Assembly: GCA_030919125.1 (NCBI GenBank) | Contig: CP121470.1 | Location: 620,001 to 684,000, forward strand | DNA length: 64,000 nt | Origin: Methanoregula sp. SKADARSKE-2 | GTDB taxonomy: Archaea; Halobacteriota; Methanomicrobia; Methanomicrobiales; Methanospirillaceae | Direction: 5' to 3' | Shown: piece by piece, positions 8,859 through 18,017 of the stretch | Numbering within the stretch: the first letter of the stretch is position 1 | Layout: each line of letters starts with the position of its first letter | Notes under the pieces: model-generated | Seen by the model: only the letters and a program-made list of their open reading frames with translations | Told to the model about the DNA's origin: nothing | The model's database searches: none | Made by a program: the position numbers and the translations under genes

Positions 8859-9195
8859 TGTACGCTGTCACCCCGTTATTGTAATGGATATCCACAGACT
8901 GGTGCTGGCCGATCTCAACCGATGAGAGATCGACCACCGAATTTTGTCGTGCCAGGGAGAGCGCTCGGATCTCGTTCTGGACGAGCGTCCGGTCCGGCTC
9001 ATCCAGGTATACCGACTGGATTATGACCTCTCTCACTCCCCGGATATCCTCTTTGGGAAATTCTGATACCGCCTCAGCGGTGGCCTGGCCGACGACGGTC
9101 GACTGGTTTATCACGATTGCCAGGAAGAAAAGGCTGGAGCTGACCACAAATCCCATGAGCACAATCCACTGTGCGTCTTCGTTCAATCCCGCCAT
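8836..9195 (-). CDS. Small membrane-anchored protein of the pilin-like cluster
   Basis: This 119-residue protein has an N-terminal anchor (WIVLMGFVVSSSLFFLAIVI). The outer domain begins INQSTVVGQATAEAVSEFP and carries EDIRGVREVIIQSVYLDE. It resembles the short DUF7261-like proteins that accompany archaeal pilin-like clusters. It overlaps the broken gene upstream by about 13 bp and the gene downstream by 23 bp. No frameshift is visible. Its function is unknown; by context it would sit in the outer face of the membrane as a minor structural subunit. Confidence 0.6.
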   Translation of the reverse strand: MAGLNEDAQWIVLMGFVVSSSLFFLAIVINQSTVVGQATAEAVSEFPKEDIRGVREVIIQSVYLDEPDRTLVQNEIRALSLARQNSVVDLSSVEIGQHQSVDIHYNNGVTAYSETYSSP

Positions 9196-9685
9196 AAGAG
9201 TACCTCGACAAGTTCTGCTCTGTTGCGCTGAATGGGGCTCTCCGGAATCTTATTTTTTACGATTACCCACTCCGTGACATGGACCGCATGCTCCCCCCCG
9301 TGAGCGGGCGCGAAGAATGTGCAAAGGGGGTGCTGTTGATGGCGTTATCCGGTCTTACGTACGAGACGGTGGCTACGAACTGGATTGTATCCGTCATGCC
9401 CCCTGTCCGGTTATTTACGAGGTTGAGGAACGCCGTTGTGAAGGCAGGGCCATCGTTCTGCCCGACATAGTTCCGGAGCGGACTTAAGCCGACTTAATTG
9501 TTCGGTGCAGTATTGAGCATCGTTAAGGCATCGCTTCCGATCACTTCGAGCTGCATATCGCTGATATGCGTATCCCCGGGGGTATAGATCGAGGTGCTGT
9601 TGACAATGATGTATGGGGTCAGGAGCATGATGAGCCCGGCAAAAATTCCCTCTATCGTATAGAGCTGGGCATCCGGATCTACCAT
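9183..9685 (-). pseudogene. Pilin-like cluster gene with nonsense codon and frameshift
   Basis: Translation from the ATG at 9685 gives an anchor (YTIEGIFAGLIMLLTPYIIV) and the start of an outer domain. It then reaches an in-frame TAA at 9494-9496 (after MLNTAPNN). The same frame remains coding-like beyond the stop (LRNYVGQNDGPAFTTAFLNL, MTDTIQFVATVSYVRPDN). Near 9290-9300, at a run of G/C bases, it shifts into another frame that ends EHAVHVTEWVIVKN ... VLLWRD at 9183. Two independent lesions make simple sequencing error less likely. It sits between two cluster genes with overlaps at both ends. Confidence 0.65.
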
Positions 9686-10735
9686 ACCGCGACCTCTAGG
9701 ACTGCATCCTTAAGTTCCGGTTGGGTGACATTCGCCGGGTGGTAATTATAGTCGAATGGTGTACTGAGCGTGTTGTTCAGGAACGGTGATGGTGTCTCCA
9801 TCCCGAATGTCAGGTTCACATACAGGGTTCCCGTGGGATCCGCGGAGAGGGAAAATTCCGGCCCAAAGGCAAGCGAGACCGAATCTCTTACCGCAATGGG
9901 AGGTCTGGTAAGCGTCGCATTTCCATCGTCGTAGATGTAGTTACTGTTCGGTGGCGACCAGAAGAGCAGGCTCGTTGTGCCGGGGGAGTGCTGGTAAAAA
10001 TCCACTCTTGTCAGGTTTGTTCTCGGATTCCATGCGGATCTTGTTCCCTCCAGATCGGTGATAGTGATGACCATTTTATCGCTGAGCGGATTTATCCGGT
10101 ACCGGGGATCGCGGACGTTTCCGCCGAGCAGCTCGGATGCGTTGATAGCTATGGAGAACTGATTGAACGAGACATTCTCCGCATTTTTGTACCGGTGGGT
10201 GGTGATCATCGCCTGACCGATCGTGGCGTTGCTGGTACCTTTGATCTTCACCGCTCTCCGGATATATCCATGACCCGGTGGGATAATTTCTCCGATGGAT
10301 CGTATCCCGTCTTCCCCGGTAACCTTCAGGGAAATATTAAACCGGTACGGGTAGTTCCCGAAAACTGCCCTTCTCCAAAAATCTTCGGGATAGGAGAAGA
10401 TCGTTGAACAGAAGAAACGGTTTACTTTGTTCTCGTCAAGGATAGTTGGCGTCTCTCCAGAGACCGCAAGCCCGAACCGGGTAACATCGATCTTGTTCGG
10501 CTGGAACTCCCAGGGCAGGACTCCCCGGGGTCCCGATCTTCCGGAGATCCCCGCAGCCCCCGGTTCCTCCGCGAGAATAACACCTGTCCGGTACGCAACT
10601 GCATCATAATCTCGTATGGGAGGAGATCCCGATGAACAGTCCCGGGACCATGGTTGCTATCCAGATGAAGGATAGCAAAAAGATGGTAAACCCTGCCAGA
10701 AAGTCTATGGAGAGGATTCCAGAATCACCGGTCAT
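9679..10735 (-). pseudogene. First gene of the pilin-like cluster, frameshifted
   Basis: The ATG at 10735 opens a frame with a clear class-III-like anchor (FLAGFTIFLLSFIWIATMVP). It stops at a TGA near 10605. A neighbouring frame picks up at once with RDYDAVAYRTGVILAEEPG and reads through DDxLFGxN-type beta-rich sequence, including MVITITDLEGTRSAWNPRTN, to the stop at 9679. The complete product would be about 350 residues, the largest of the cluster. The outer domain has repeated N-x-S/T sites, as expected of a surface glycoprotein. Only one single-base shift separates the halves. Confidence 0.65.
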
Positions 10736-10819
10736 TTTGTGGATGTCAACGCTCCTGATCTTGGATCGGACTGCCGAACCTGTCTTTGCCCGGGACGGAT
10801 AACGAGGTGGTATAATTTA

Positions 10820-11510
10820 AGACTTACGCAATCCCGCGACCAGACCGGCCGATCATACTAAGACGACAGAAGAAAGGTCCGTGGACAAGTCGAGGAAAAT
10901 AACCGATTTGGATTCCATCAACTTCATGGCAGCCGCCCGAGACGGTGTGGAATGAGGTTGAACCGTATGTTGAACGAAGGACCGGCCGGATGATGGTGGA
11001 TGACACCGTTATCGATACGGCCCCTGCAAAGCAGACTGGACTGGCGTAGTACCAATGGTGAGGGAACCACCCCCCGGTCGTCAGGGAGATCGGTCCGATC
11101 GCCCTGGTCCGGACCGATGGAACCAATCCATTCCCGATCGATTCCCGGATGTATGACAACGATGGCGATGGGTTTTCAAGAACGATCATCTCCGGGACAT
11201 GGGTCCCATGGATAACCAGGACAGAAGAGATCTCCCGTCTGTCTGCTGGTCAATTGAGAACGATCACCGCGCCCTTAAGGAATTATGCTCCGTCGAGGAG
11301 TGTAAGATCCGTAAAAGAAGCCGGCCAACGGGATCCGATCAACTGCTCGATCCGGGCCTTCATCCGACTTGAGGTCGTTCACCGTTTGGACAAAATCACC
11401 CTCTCCAATGCTCAGTGGGAGATCGCCAGATCAGCCATCGCTGATCACCTGGCCCATCCAGAATATGCGGCTCGACATACCTCTCCTGTGGGCAGCTGAA
11501 TTCCTGGATA
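10820..11510 (+). pseudogene. Internally deleted IS701-like transposase remnant
   Basis: The left end still carries GACTTACGC (10821-10829), matching the terminal repeat of the element at 32250-33391. Behind it, pieces of the same transposase family can be read: MMVDDTVIDTAPAKQT (first catalytic Asp region), PIALVRTDGTNPFPIDSRM, NDH-RDM and then directly WSIENDHRALKELCSVEECK, which belongs about 100 residues later. IRAFIRLEVVHRL and LSNAQWEIARSAIADHLAHP form the C-terminal end. An internal deletion and several frameshifts make it inactive. The right-hand repeat is missing and the remnant runs into a truncated DUF1015 gene. Confidence 0.65.
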
Positions 11511-11587
11511 TGGCGATTTCCCCTCCGCGTTCCAAGACGCAGCCGGGTGTACAGGATGGAGTACTTTCTCCACCAGGATTTGCGTCC

Positions 11588-11911
11588 TCAAATTCTCGCA
11601 GTCTTTGCCGCCCAGAAAAAAGTGGTATTCAACGTGGACACATAAAGACCGGGCTCCGGATCTTTCCTGAGCCTCCCGTCCGATTCGAGGGCGAGCAGGT
11701 TCTCCCGGGCCCGCTCGTATATCCGGTCATCGGTAGGGGAGATATCCGGCAGTTCGGCATCCGGCCTGCTCACCCGGAGGAAACTCTCCGGATTCCGGGC
11801 GATGATTGCACGCGCCTCTTCTGCGGTCACCACATCATTCGGTACTGCGGCAATGTTCTGCGCAGCAGAGCGCTCGGGGCGCACCCCGGCAAAACGAAAG
11901 ATCCTGACCAT
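11588..11911 (-). pseudogene. Truncated DUF1015-family gene (N-terminal fragment)
   Basis: From the ATG at 11911 the product reads MVRIFRFAGVRPERSAAQNI, VPNDVVTAEEARAIIARNPE and SFLRVSRPDAELPD. This is the unmistakable start of DUF1015 proteins, which are normally about 400 residues; some are linked to serine-kinase-like activity. Similarity ends after EPGLYVSTLN, about 95 residues in, and is followed by a short unrelated tail to the stop at 11588. The break point adjoins the IS remnant at 10820-11510, so a transposition-linked deletion removed about three quarters of the gene. Confidence 0.7.
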
Positions 11912-12076
11912 GCATTCACACCGGTTTCCCGGAGACGGGATGGAAACGTTGTTCGTGTAGTTTGGCGTGATTGCATATATTTTCCCGTACGCGATCAGGA
12001 TGGCAGGGTAAACACTTTTGTCTGGGAAGCACACAGGATGTATACCATCCTCCCTCTCGCGCGGGAAGAAGCACCC

Positions 12077-12562
12077 ATGATCCATTCTTTACTCTCAAGC
12101 CCCCCGGCAGTACCGGTCATCCGCCGGGCACTTCCTGCCGATATTACGGCGATCGCGGAGATCGAGGAGAGATCGTTTGGCGATCCGTGGGATCAGGAAG
12201 TATTTGCCGAGGCACTCGGGTACTTCCCGACAACCTATTTTGTCGCTGTACTGAACGGTGTTGTTGCCGGGTTTGTCGTTGGAGCCTTCGAAGAGACCGG
12301 AGAGAACCTTTATGGGCATATCTGCAACCTTGCCGTCAGCCCGGAGTACCGGCACCGCGGGATCGGGGCCATGATCCTCAGAAGAGCGGAGCAGCAGTTC
12401 GCGCTTGAGTTTGCCACCGGTGTGCAGCTGGAGGTCCGAATCTCCAATACGGGTGCGCAGCGATTTTACCGGCGGCTCGGGTACCGTGAGGCAATGACCA
12501 TCGACCGCTATTACGCGAACGGTGAGGATGCTATCCTGATGATGAAATGGTTCCGGTTCTGA
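12077..12562 (+). CDS. GNAT-family N-acetyltransferase, RimI-like
   Basis: This 161-residue protein has the GNAT fold markers: an N-terminal RRALPADITAIAEIEERSFG, a central LAVSPEYRHRGIGAMILRRAE (acetyl-CoA-binding motif A, Q/RxxGxG/A as RHRGIG) and the C-terminal motif B NTGAQRFYRRLGY. RimI-type enzymes transfer an acetyl group from acetyl-CoA to protein N-termini or ribosomal proteins. The start at the ATG at 12077 gives the normal RimI length; the frame is open further upstream, but that part is antisense to the DUF1015 fragment and not family-like. It is transcribed away from the DUF1015 fragment. Confidence 0.85.
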   Translation: MIHSLLSSPPAVPVIRRALPADITAIAEIEERSFGDPWDQEVFAEALGYFPTTYFVAVLNGVVAGFVVGAFEETGENLYGHICNLAVSPEYRHRGIGAMILRRAEQQFALEFATGVQLEVRISNTGAQRFYRRLGYREAMTIDRYYANGEDAILMMKWFRF

Positions 12563-12653
12563 AACACACCTCTGGCCATGAATCGAATAAAAACAGTTTT
12601 TCTCTATGCCGCAAAATGTAACCGGGTATTGTCTTTGAACCGGTGAATGCTGA

Positions 12654-14216
12654 TTGAACGATCTCGAGCCTCAAACGAACCCCCGGGAGGACCCTCCGGT
12701 CCCCCTCCAGTCTTCTCCTGCCTACGCGGAGAGTTGTCAAATACCCCTCCCGCCGGGTGAAGAACTTGGACTCCGGCGCGGGATCCGGCCCTGGATGGCG
12801 AATCTTATCGCCATCGGCGGGATCATAGGTTCAGCGTATTTTATTGGTTCAGGCTATCTTGTCTCCCAGCTGGGTCCGAGTGTCATCTTGATCTATGCCC
12901 TCGGAGGCCTGATCATCTGGACCGTCATGCAGTCGTTTGCTGAACTGCTTGTCAATGTACCGCGTCAGGGAAACTTCATCAGTTATTCCGCGGAATTTCT
13001 CTCTCCCACCTGGGCGGTCGGGACCGGCTGGAGTTACTGGTTCAACTGGTGCGCATACATCCCCTCGGAGGCGGTCGCTGGCGGGATTATTATGCATGTA
13101 TTTGCCCCCTCCGTTCCCGTGGTCATCTGGGCGATCGCGTTCCTTATCATGATCACCCTCCTGAACTTGATCCATGTCGGAGGGTTCGGGTGGGTCGAGA
13201 GCTCTCTTGCTCTCGTCAAGATCGCTCATAACGTTGCGTTCTGCGTTGTCGCGGCGCTGATCGTGCTCGGCCTCATCGGGACGGCCGGGTTTATTGGTAC
13301 AAGCATCGCGTTCCCGCCGAATTCTGATCTCTACTCGGATATCTTCCCGGCCGGTGCGTTTGTACTCATCACCAATCTGGCGATTATTCTCGTGAACTTC
13401 CAGGGATCCGAGATTGTGGGGCTTGCCGCCGCCGAGACGCAGAATCCGGAGGAGACCGTGCCGAGAGCCTGCAGGCAGGTCGTCCACCGGATCCTCCGGG
13501 TCGATATCATCCCCATCCTCCTCCTGATCCTGATCATTCCCTTTGCTGAAGCGGGGATCAGCGACAGCGTCTTCTCGTCCGCGCTCGCACAGTACGGGTT
13601 TGCCGAGATAGCTGCGGTCCTCTCCTTCATCGTCCTGACCGCGGCCTTCTCCTGTGCGAACAGCGGGTTCTATGGTGCCGTCCGGGCCCTCTACGGCCTC
13701 TCGCTCGAAGGGATGGCACCAAAAGTCTTCTCCCGCCTGAACCGGCAGTGCGTCCCGATGATGGCAACCCTCTTCACCCTGGTCGCCTGCTGGATGGTCC
13801 TCTCACTCTGGTGGTTCACGAATGGCGAAGAGGAACTCTATCTCTGGCTCCTCTCGGTCTCTGCGTTCACCGGGGCGATCTGCTGGATCTCGATCTGCTG
13901 GGCGCAGGTAGTTTTCCGGAAGCGGATTTACGAGCGCGGGTACACCGACGCGGAGATCCTCGCCCCCGCCCCCTTCTCTCCCTGGATGCCGGTTATCATC
14001 GGTATTATTCTGGAGATGATTGCACTCGCCGTACTTGCGTTCAACCCGGATCTCTCGGGATCGCTCTACCTCTCCGTTCCTGTCGTTCTCATCCCCATGG
14101 TCATCTACTGGGTGGGCCGGACGACCGGGAGAGTCAAGGGGATCAGGTTCCTCAGCAAAGGTGAGCGATCGTTCGACGAACTCTTCCCGGATAAGCGCGG
14201 TCAGGGCAGGAGCTGA
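12654..14216 (+). CDS. APC-superfamily amino-acid permease
   Basis: This membrane protein has 520 residues and about twelve hydrophobic helices. The first helix follows LRRGIRPWMANLIAIGGIIG, which matches the APC opening motif (GIGxxIGSAYFIGSG). Later motifs include NFQGSEIVGLAAAETQNPEE in the middle and a charged C-terminal tail. It should import amino acids or a related solute, driven by an ion gradient. The only plausible start in front of the family-like region is the TTG at 12654. The 40-residue Pro-rich N-terminal extension is cytoplasmic and poorly conserved in general. It is monocistronic, convergent with hmgA, with 95 bp between the ends. Confidence 0.88.
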   Translation: MNDLEPQTNPREDPPVPLQSSPAYAESCQIPLPPGEELGLRRGIRPWMANLIAIGGIIGSAYFIGSGYLVSQLGPSVILIYALGGLIIWTVMQSFAELLVNVPRQGNFISYSAEFLSPTWAVGTGWSYWFNWCAYIPSEAVAGGIIMHVFAPSVPVVIWAIAFLIMITLLNLIHVGGFGWVESSLALVKIAHNVAFCVVAALIVLGLIGTAGFIGTSIAFPPNSDLYSDIFPAGAFVLITNLAIILVNFQGSEIVGLAAAETQNPEETVPRACRQVVHRILRVDIIPILLLILIIPFAEAGISDSVFSSALAQYGFAEIAAVLSFIVLTAAFSCANSGFYGAVRALYGLSLEGMAPKVFSRLNRQCVPMMATLFTLVACWMVLSLWWFTNGEEELYLWLLSVSAFTGAICWISICWAQVVFRKRIYERGYTDAEILAPAPFSPWMPVIIGIILEMIALAVLAFNPDLSGSLYLSVPVVLIPMVIYWVGRTTGRVKGIRFLSKGERSFDELFPDKRGQGRS

Positions 14217-14250
14217 ATTTTCTCTTCTCAGCAAATGCATCGGGCAGATT

Positions 14251-14260
14251 AAAAAAAAAA
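14251..14260 (-). terminator. Oligo-T terminator after hmgA
   Basis: Ten A bases on the plus strand give a run of ten U in the hmgA transcript, about 50 bp after its stop codon. Oligo-U runs are the usual archaeal terminator. Confidence 0.55.
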
Positions 14261-14311
14261 GGGGAGATCTGAGAGAAGCGTGAAAAAAGTTGTGACCGGA
14301 GCTACCGGATT

Positions 14312-15589
14312 TCAGCCGCGGCCGAGCTGCTGGTGGGCCCGGGCAAGGTGCTGGGCCGCAAGTGCCCCCAGCAGGGAGAGTTCCCCGGCGAGGACACCTG
14401 CCGCGACAATCTCCGCCAGTTTCTTCGCATTGGCCCCGGCCGGAGAACCGCTGCCGGCGACGCCGAGCATCTGGAGGCACTCGTGCTGGGTGTCGACGCC
14501 GGTCCCGCCGCCAACAGTTCCGACCGGGAGGGACGGCAGAGTGACTGCCACATAGGCCCCCGTATCGGTCATATCGACCGTTGTGATGCAGGTACTCCCG
14601 TCGATTGCGTGGGCCGCGTCCTGCCCGCACGCGATGAAGATGGCTGCGACCACGTTTGCCGCGTGGGCGTTGAAGCCCATCGCGCCGGCCCGGGCCGAGC
14701 CGATAAGGTTCTTCCGGGAGTTCACCTCGGCGATGGTCTTCGCGTCGGTCTTGAGGATCTGCGCGATCTGCTCGTGCGAGAGCGCGATCCCGGCAACCAC
14801 GCTCCTTCCCCGGCCCATGATGCTGTTGATCGCGGCCGGCTTCTTGTCGGTGCACATATTCCCGGAGAGTGCGATGAGCCGTGCACCGGTCCCGGCTGCT
14901 ACCAGATCCGCTACCTTCGCGCTCGCGATCGTGACCATGTTCATGCCCATGGCATCCTTGGTGTCGAACTCGAGCCGGACAAAGACGCTCGTCCCTGCAA
15001 CAAACGTTACCATATCGGTCAGTTTCCCATGACTTGTCGTCCTCTCCGCTGCAACCCGGAGTTCCTCACGGTGTCCTCCAACCCAGTCGGCGACCTCTTT
15101 TGCATGGATAACGTTCCTTGCCGCGAAGACCGGCGCGCGGGTCATCCCGTCATGCAGGACCCGCACCTCGGCCCCCCCCGCCCTCGTTATCGCCCCGCAT
15201 CCCCGGTTCACCGATGCAATCAGTGCGCCTTCGGTTGTCGCGAGCGGGAGGTAGAAACTTCCCTGTGCGTATTCACCTTTTATCTGGACCGGCCCGGCTA
15301 CCCCGAGGGGGACCTGGATCGCGCCGATCATGTTCTCGCAGTTGCGCCTCACCACGCGCTCGACACCGATAGAGAAGAGGCCGACATTTTCGAGGGGGGA
15401 TCCGGTCTCCTTCCGGATGAAATCCCGTCGGAGACGGATAGCGTCCATGGGCGCGAGCTCCCGCTCCAGCTCGTAGAGCTTCATGGAGCCGGCCTTGAGT
15501 TTTGTGTGAATGAGGCACTCTCTCTCGGGATCCACCCCGGATTCCACTCCGCGGGGGGTGCCCCCGCGCTGTCCCGCATCATCAGCCAT
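14312..15589 (-). CDS. hmgA: 3-hydroxy-3-methylglutaryl-CoA reductase
   Basis: The enzyme reduces HMG-CoA to mevalonate, the committed step toward archaeal isoprenoid lipids. It is 425 residues long from the ATG at 15589. Visible class-I motifs are ENMIGAIQVPLGVAGP (substrate loop), LATTEGALIASVNRG with the catalytic Glu, GNMCTDKKPAAIN with the catalytic Lys, GRGRSVV, GTVGGGTG and the C-terminal catalytic His in AAQHLARAHQ. The frame is open 26 codons further upstream, but that part overlaps the divergent trm5 gene and its TATA box, so I chose 15589. The HMG-CoA synthase and thiolase genes lie only 3 kb away at 18.9-21.1 kb, in the same orientation but a separate unit. Confidence 0.95.
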   Translation of the reverse strand: MADDAGQRGGTPRGVESGVDPERECLIHTKLKAGSMKLYELERELAPMDAIRLRRDFIRKETGSPLENVGLFSIGVERVVRRNCENMIGAIQVPLGVAGPVQIKGEYAQGSFYLPLATTEGALIASVNRGCGAITRAGGAEVRVLHDGMTRAPVFAARNVIHAKEVADWVGGHREELRVAAERTTSHGKLTDMVTFVAGTSVFVRLEFDTKDAMGMNMVTIASAKVADLVAAGTGARLIALSGNMCTDKKPAAINSIMGRGRSVVAGIALSHEQIAQILKTDAKTIAEVNSRKNLIGSARAGAMGFNAHAANVVAAIFIACGQDAAHAIDGSTCITTVDMTDTGAYVAVTLPSLPVGTVGGGTGVDTQHECLQMLGVAGSGSPAGANAKKLAEIVAAGVLAGELSLLGALAAQHLARAHQQLGRG

Positions 15590-15606
15590 GAATAATGGTA
15601 CAGCGT

Positions 15607-15616
15607 ATAAATTTAT
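15607..15616. promoter_or_regulatory. Palindromic TATA box between hmgA and trm5
   Basis: ATAAATTTAT is its own reverse complement. It lies 17 bp from both divergent start codons (15589 on the minus strand, 15634 on the plus strand). It is the only AT-rich box in the 44-bp gap, so one TBP site could serve both genes. The spacing implies leaderless or nearly leaderless mRNAs. Confidence 0.55.
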
Positions 15617-15633
15617 GATACAGGTGGTCAGCG

Positions 15634-16632
15634 ATGGTTGAGCAGTGGTGCCTGAGAGTTCCCGCAAGAGACGGAGAGGCCGTCCGGCAGCAGCTCATCG
15701 GTGAGGGCGCACTGGATTACTCCCTGAAAATCCAGAAAGAAGGCCCCTACCTCCTCCTCCCCATCACCGGTCCGCGCGAGGGGGCGGAGCGGTGCAGTTT
15801 CGGGCGGGGAGCTGCGCATAACGTCCTCCCCCGGCACGAGCTCGTGGGCGGGATCGCCATCATGCAGGATCGCGACCCCGGGGGCGCAGAGCAAATCCTC
15901 GCATCACGACATTCGGTCCATACCGTCCTTTGCGCTGCAAGCGAGGTCGCGGGCGAGTACCGGACCCGAAAGTTCGAGGTCCTTGGAGGGAGGCCCGGTA
16001 CCCGGACCGAGGTCATCGAGTACGGGCACCGGTTCGTGGTGGATCTCTCGCGCGCGTACTTCTCCGCCCGGCTCTCATCAGAACGACAGCGCATCCTCGC
16101 GCAGACCGGAGACCACGAACGTCTCCTCGATATGTTCGCCGGCGTCGGACCGTTTGCGATCACGCTTGCCGCCCGGGCCGACTGTGTCATTGCAGCGGAT
16201 CTCAATCCGGAGGCGATCATTCTGATGATCGAGAACCTGAAGAAGAACCGGATACGAAATGTGCTGCCGGTTCTTGCCGACGCACATCATCTTCCCCACC
16301 TCCTGCCCGAAAAGTTCGACAGGATCGTGATGAATCTCCCGCTCTCGGGTATGGATTTCCTTAAAGATGGGTTCAGGCTCTGCAAAACTGGGGGGATGAT
16401 CCATCTCTATTCGCTTGTCTCTGCCGAGCGGGAGCATGAACGAACCATCACGGAACTTGGCGGAAAAATTGTCGCAGAGCGGGTTGTCCGGTCCTATTCG
16501 CCCGGCCAGTACCACGCGGTGTATGACATCATCGTTCAGGGAGCAGCCCGAAGAAGAGATCAAAAAGCCGGAACCGAATCTTCGGCCGGCCTTCCCCCCT
16601 CTCACCAATCCGGGGACGACCAGGTGGGCTGA
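15634..16632 (+). CDS. trm5: tRNA (guanine37-N1)-methyltransferase Trm5
   Basis: This 332-residue class I SAM methyltransferase methylates G37 of tRNA next to the anticodon, which protects the reading frame; in archaea it also opens the wyosine pathway. The N-terminal domain begins VEQWCLRVPARDGEAVRQQL. The catalytic part has HRFVVDLSRAYFSARLSSER, motif I LLDMFAGVGPFAI, ADLNPEAI and the NLP signature in RIVMNLPLSGMDFL. The TYW1 gene of the next wyosine step is at 46.2 kb. The start at the ATG at 15634 agrees with the family N-terminus. It is transcribed divergently from hmgA over a shared TATA box. Confidence 0.9.
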   Translation: MVEQWCLRVPARDGEAVRQQLIGEGALDYSLKIQKEGPYLLLPITGPREGAERCSFGRGAAHNVLPRHELVGGIAIMQDRDPGGAEQILASRHSVHTVLCAASEVAGEYRTRKFEVLGGRPGTRTEVIEYGHRFVVDLSRAYFSARLSSERQRILAQTGDHERLLDMFAGVGPFAITLAARADCVIAADLNPEAIILMIENLKKNRIRNVLPVLADAHHLPHLLPEKFDRIVMNLPLSGMDFLKDGFRLCKTGGMIHLYSLVSAEREHERTITELGGKIVAERVVRSYSPGQYHAVYDIIVQGAARRRDQKAGTESSAGLPPSHQSGDDQVG

Positions 16633-16914
16633 AAATAACAGCGGCGTGATCCGGATCGCGTCTTGAAAAAAATCCGGGAATTTTTGCGCCAGACTCTCTT
16701 CTGCGCGTTTTTGGTCTCGATCTTTCCGCTGGAGAAAAAAGGGGTACGTTTGTTAACCGGGCCGCGGTTGATCAACCGTGCCACGGTCCCTTGACGAACA
16801 TCTCCGGTTCGTGCCAGAAATATTTTTGCCATCCCGGCGGCCGATCGATCCCGGCCCCGGTCTGCTGTGCAGAAGGAGGGAGGATTTTCGATAAAATGGA
16901 AAAGAGAACGGGTT
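16633..16914. other. Non-coding gap downstream of trm5
   Basis: The 280 bp between trm5 and the frameshifted membrane gene hold short A- and T-runs (about 16665-16685, 16735-16741) and no open frame with family-like sequence on either strand. Genes on both sides end here, so it is a convergent 3' region. Confidence 0.5.
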
Positions 16915-17623
16915 TTATGCCGGGGCAGAGGACCGCCCGGGGTTTACTTTTAGCGTATACCCGATCGCCAGGAGAGAGATGAGGAGGATTGCGACCGATA
17001 TTCCCACCGCATCCCAGTTGAAGATCATCCCTCTCATCGCGGTTCCCATGGCGGAGGAGACCGTCCAGACGAAGGGCCAGAGGATCAGGATATGGGAAGT
17101 CGCCCCGAAGATGCACCCGGAGATAATTCCCACGATCAGGAGCATGAGAATCCCCCCGGCCGGGTAGGTACCGATATGGTAAGCCCCGAACGCCCGGTCG
17201 AAAGAGAGGAGGAGCCAGCCGAAGACGAAGAACGGCTCCCAGAACATACATCCGTTCACGATCAGGTGCGGCAGGAGGCCTGGCCCCGGGTACAGCGCAA
17301 CCAACCGGGGGAGGAAAAGGGCTGCAAGAATAATTCCTGCAATGAGGCTCGGGATCCAGCGGTTGCGGGTGATCCCCGGCCAGCTCAGCGGCTTCTCTTT
17401 GTGCCATGCAAGATACCAGACCGGAAATGCAACGCCAAGTATCGCCATCTGGACGATCGTGACTGCGGCCCCTGCAGGCCCGGAGAGGTGGACCGAGAGG
17501 GTAAGACAGGGATATCATCGCAAAGGCGGATACGGCCGCTGCTGCGGTATCCCGATTGGGTTCCCATCGTACCCATGAAGCCAGGTTGCGGAGAGAGATT
17601 GCTTGGGTCAAGTGCAAATTCAC
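16915..17623 (-). pseudogene. Frameshifted polytopic membrane protein
   Basis: The first part, from the ATG at 17623, reads LRNLASWVRWEPNRDTAAAA and MISLSYPL. A one-base shift near 17500 moves the reading into the frame with VHLSGPAGAAVTIVQMAILG, WYLAWHKEKPLSWPGITRN and five more hydrophobic helices to the stop at 16915. The product would be about 235 residues with six or more membrane spans. FWEPFFVFGWLLLSFDRAFG recalls CPBP-type membrane proteins, but the EExxxR metalloprotease motif is absent. I cannot assign a function. Confidence 0.5.
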
Positions 17624-17775
17624 TACCTGTTGTTAAACCCTGCCCGGTCCCCCTCTTCACGAACGCCGGAGGGATCGCTTTGATGATCGGAACGAAACCG
17701 GCCACGACAATTTTTGATTAGCCTCGGCTAAAAATTAGTGAAGTACTGATCCCCCGAACCGTTCACTGAGTGGAA

Positions 17776-17965
17776 TTAAAGATCTGCAATTGATACAGCG
17801 GGAAGTTCGGGAGCTGGAGGGACTCCTGCCTTTGCACCTGCACTCGGGCCATCAAGGAATTCTGCCATGGTGAGGTATCGATAGACAGTAACCCGGTCTT
17901 CATTATTATCGATGAGGATCGAACCGATGAGGCGCAGGAGCGCTTCACTACATGAAAAAGTCTAT
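17776..17965 (-). pseudogene. C-terminal fragment of an IS256-type transposase
   Basis: On the minus strand one frame reads SEALLRLIGSILIDNNEDRV, TVYRYLTMAEFLDG and a Pro-rich end to the TAA at 17776-17778. IS256 (mutator-type) transposases end in exactly this way, with 'RLxGaiLie.ne.w...rRYLtMaef'. No catalytic domain is left. It lies 50 bp from another IS remnant, so IS debris is stacked here. Confidence 0.55.
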
Positions 17966-18017
17966 CCTTTTTAGTATACGTGCGAATCAGCTTACACAAC
18001 GCGATGGATTAAATACT

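Noticed and set aside
14333..15595. 420-codon forward frame opposite hmgA
   Set aside because: Antisense to a complete HMG-CoA reductase; no domain, His/Arg/Gly-rich composition.
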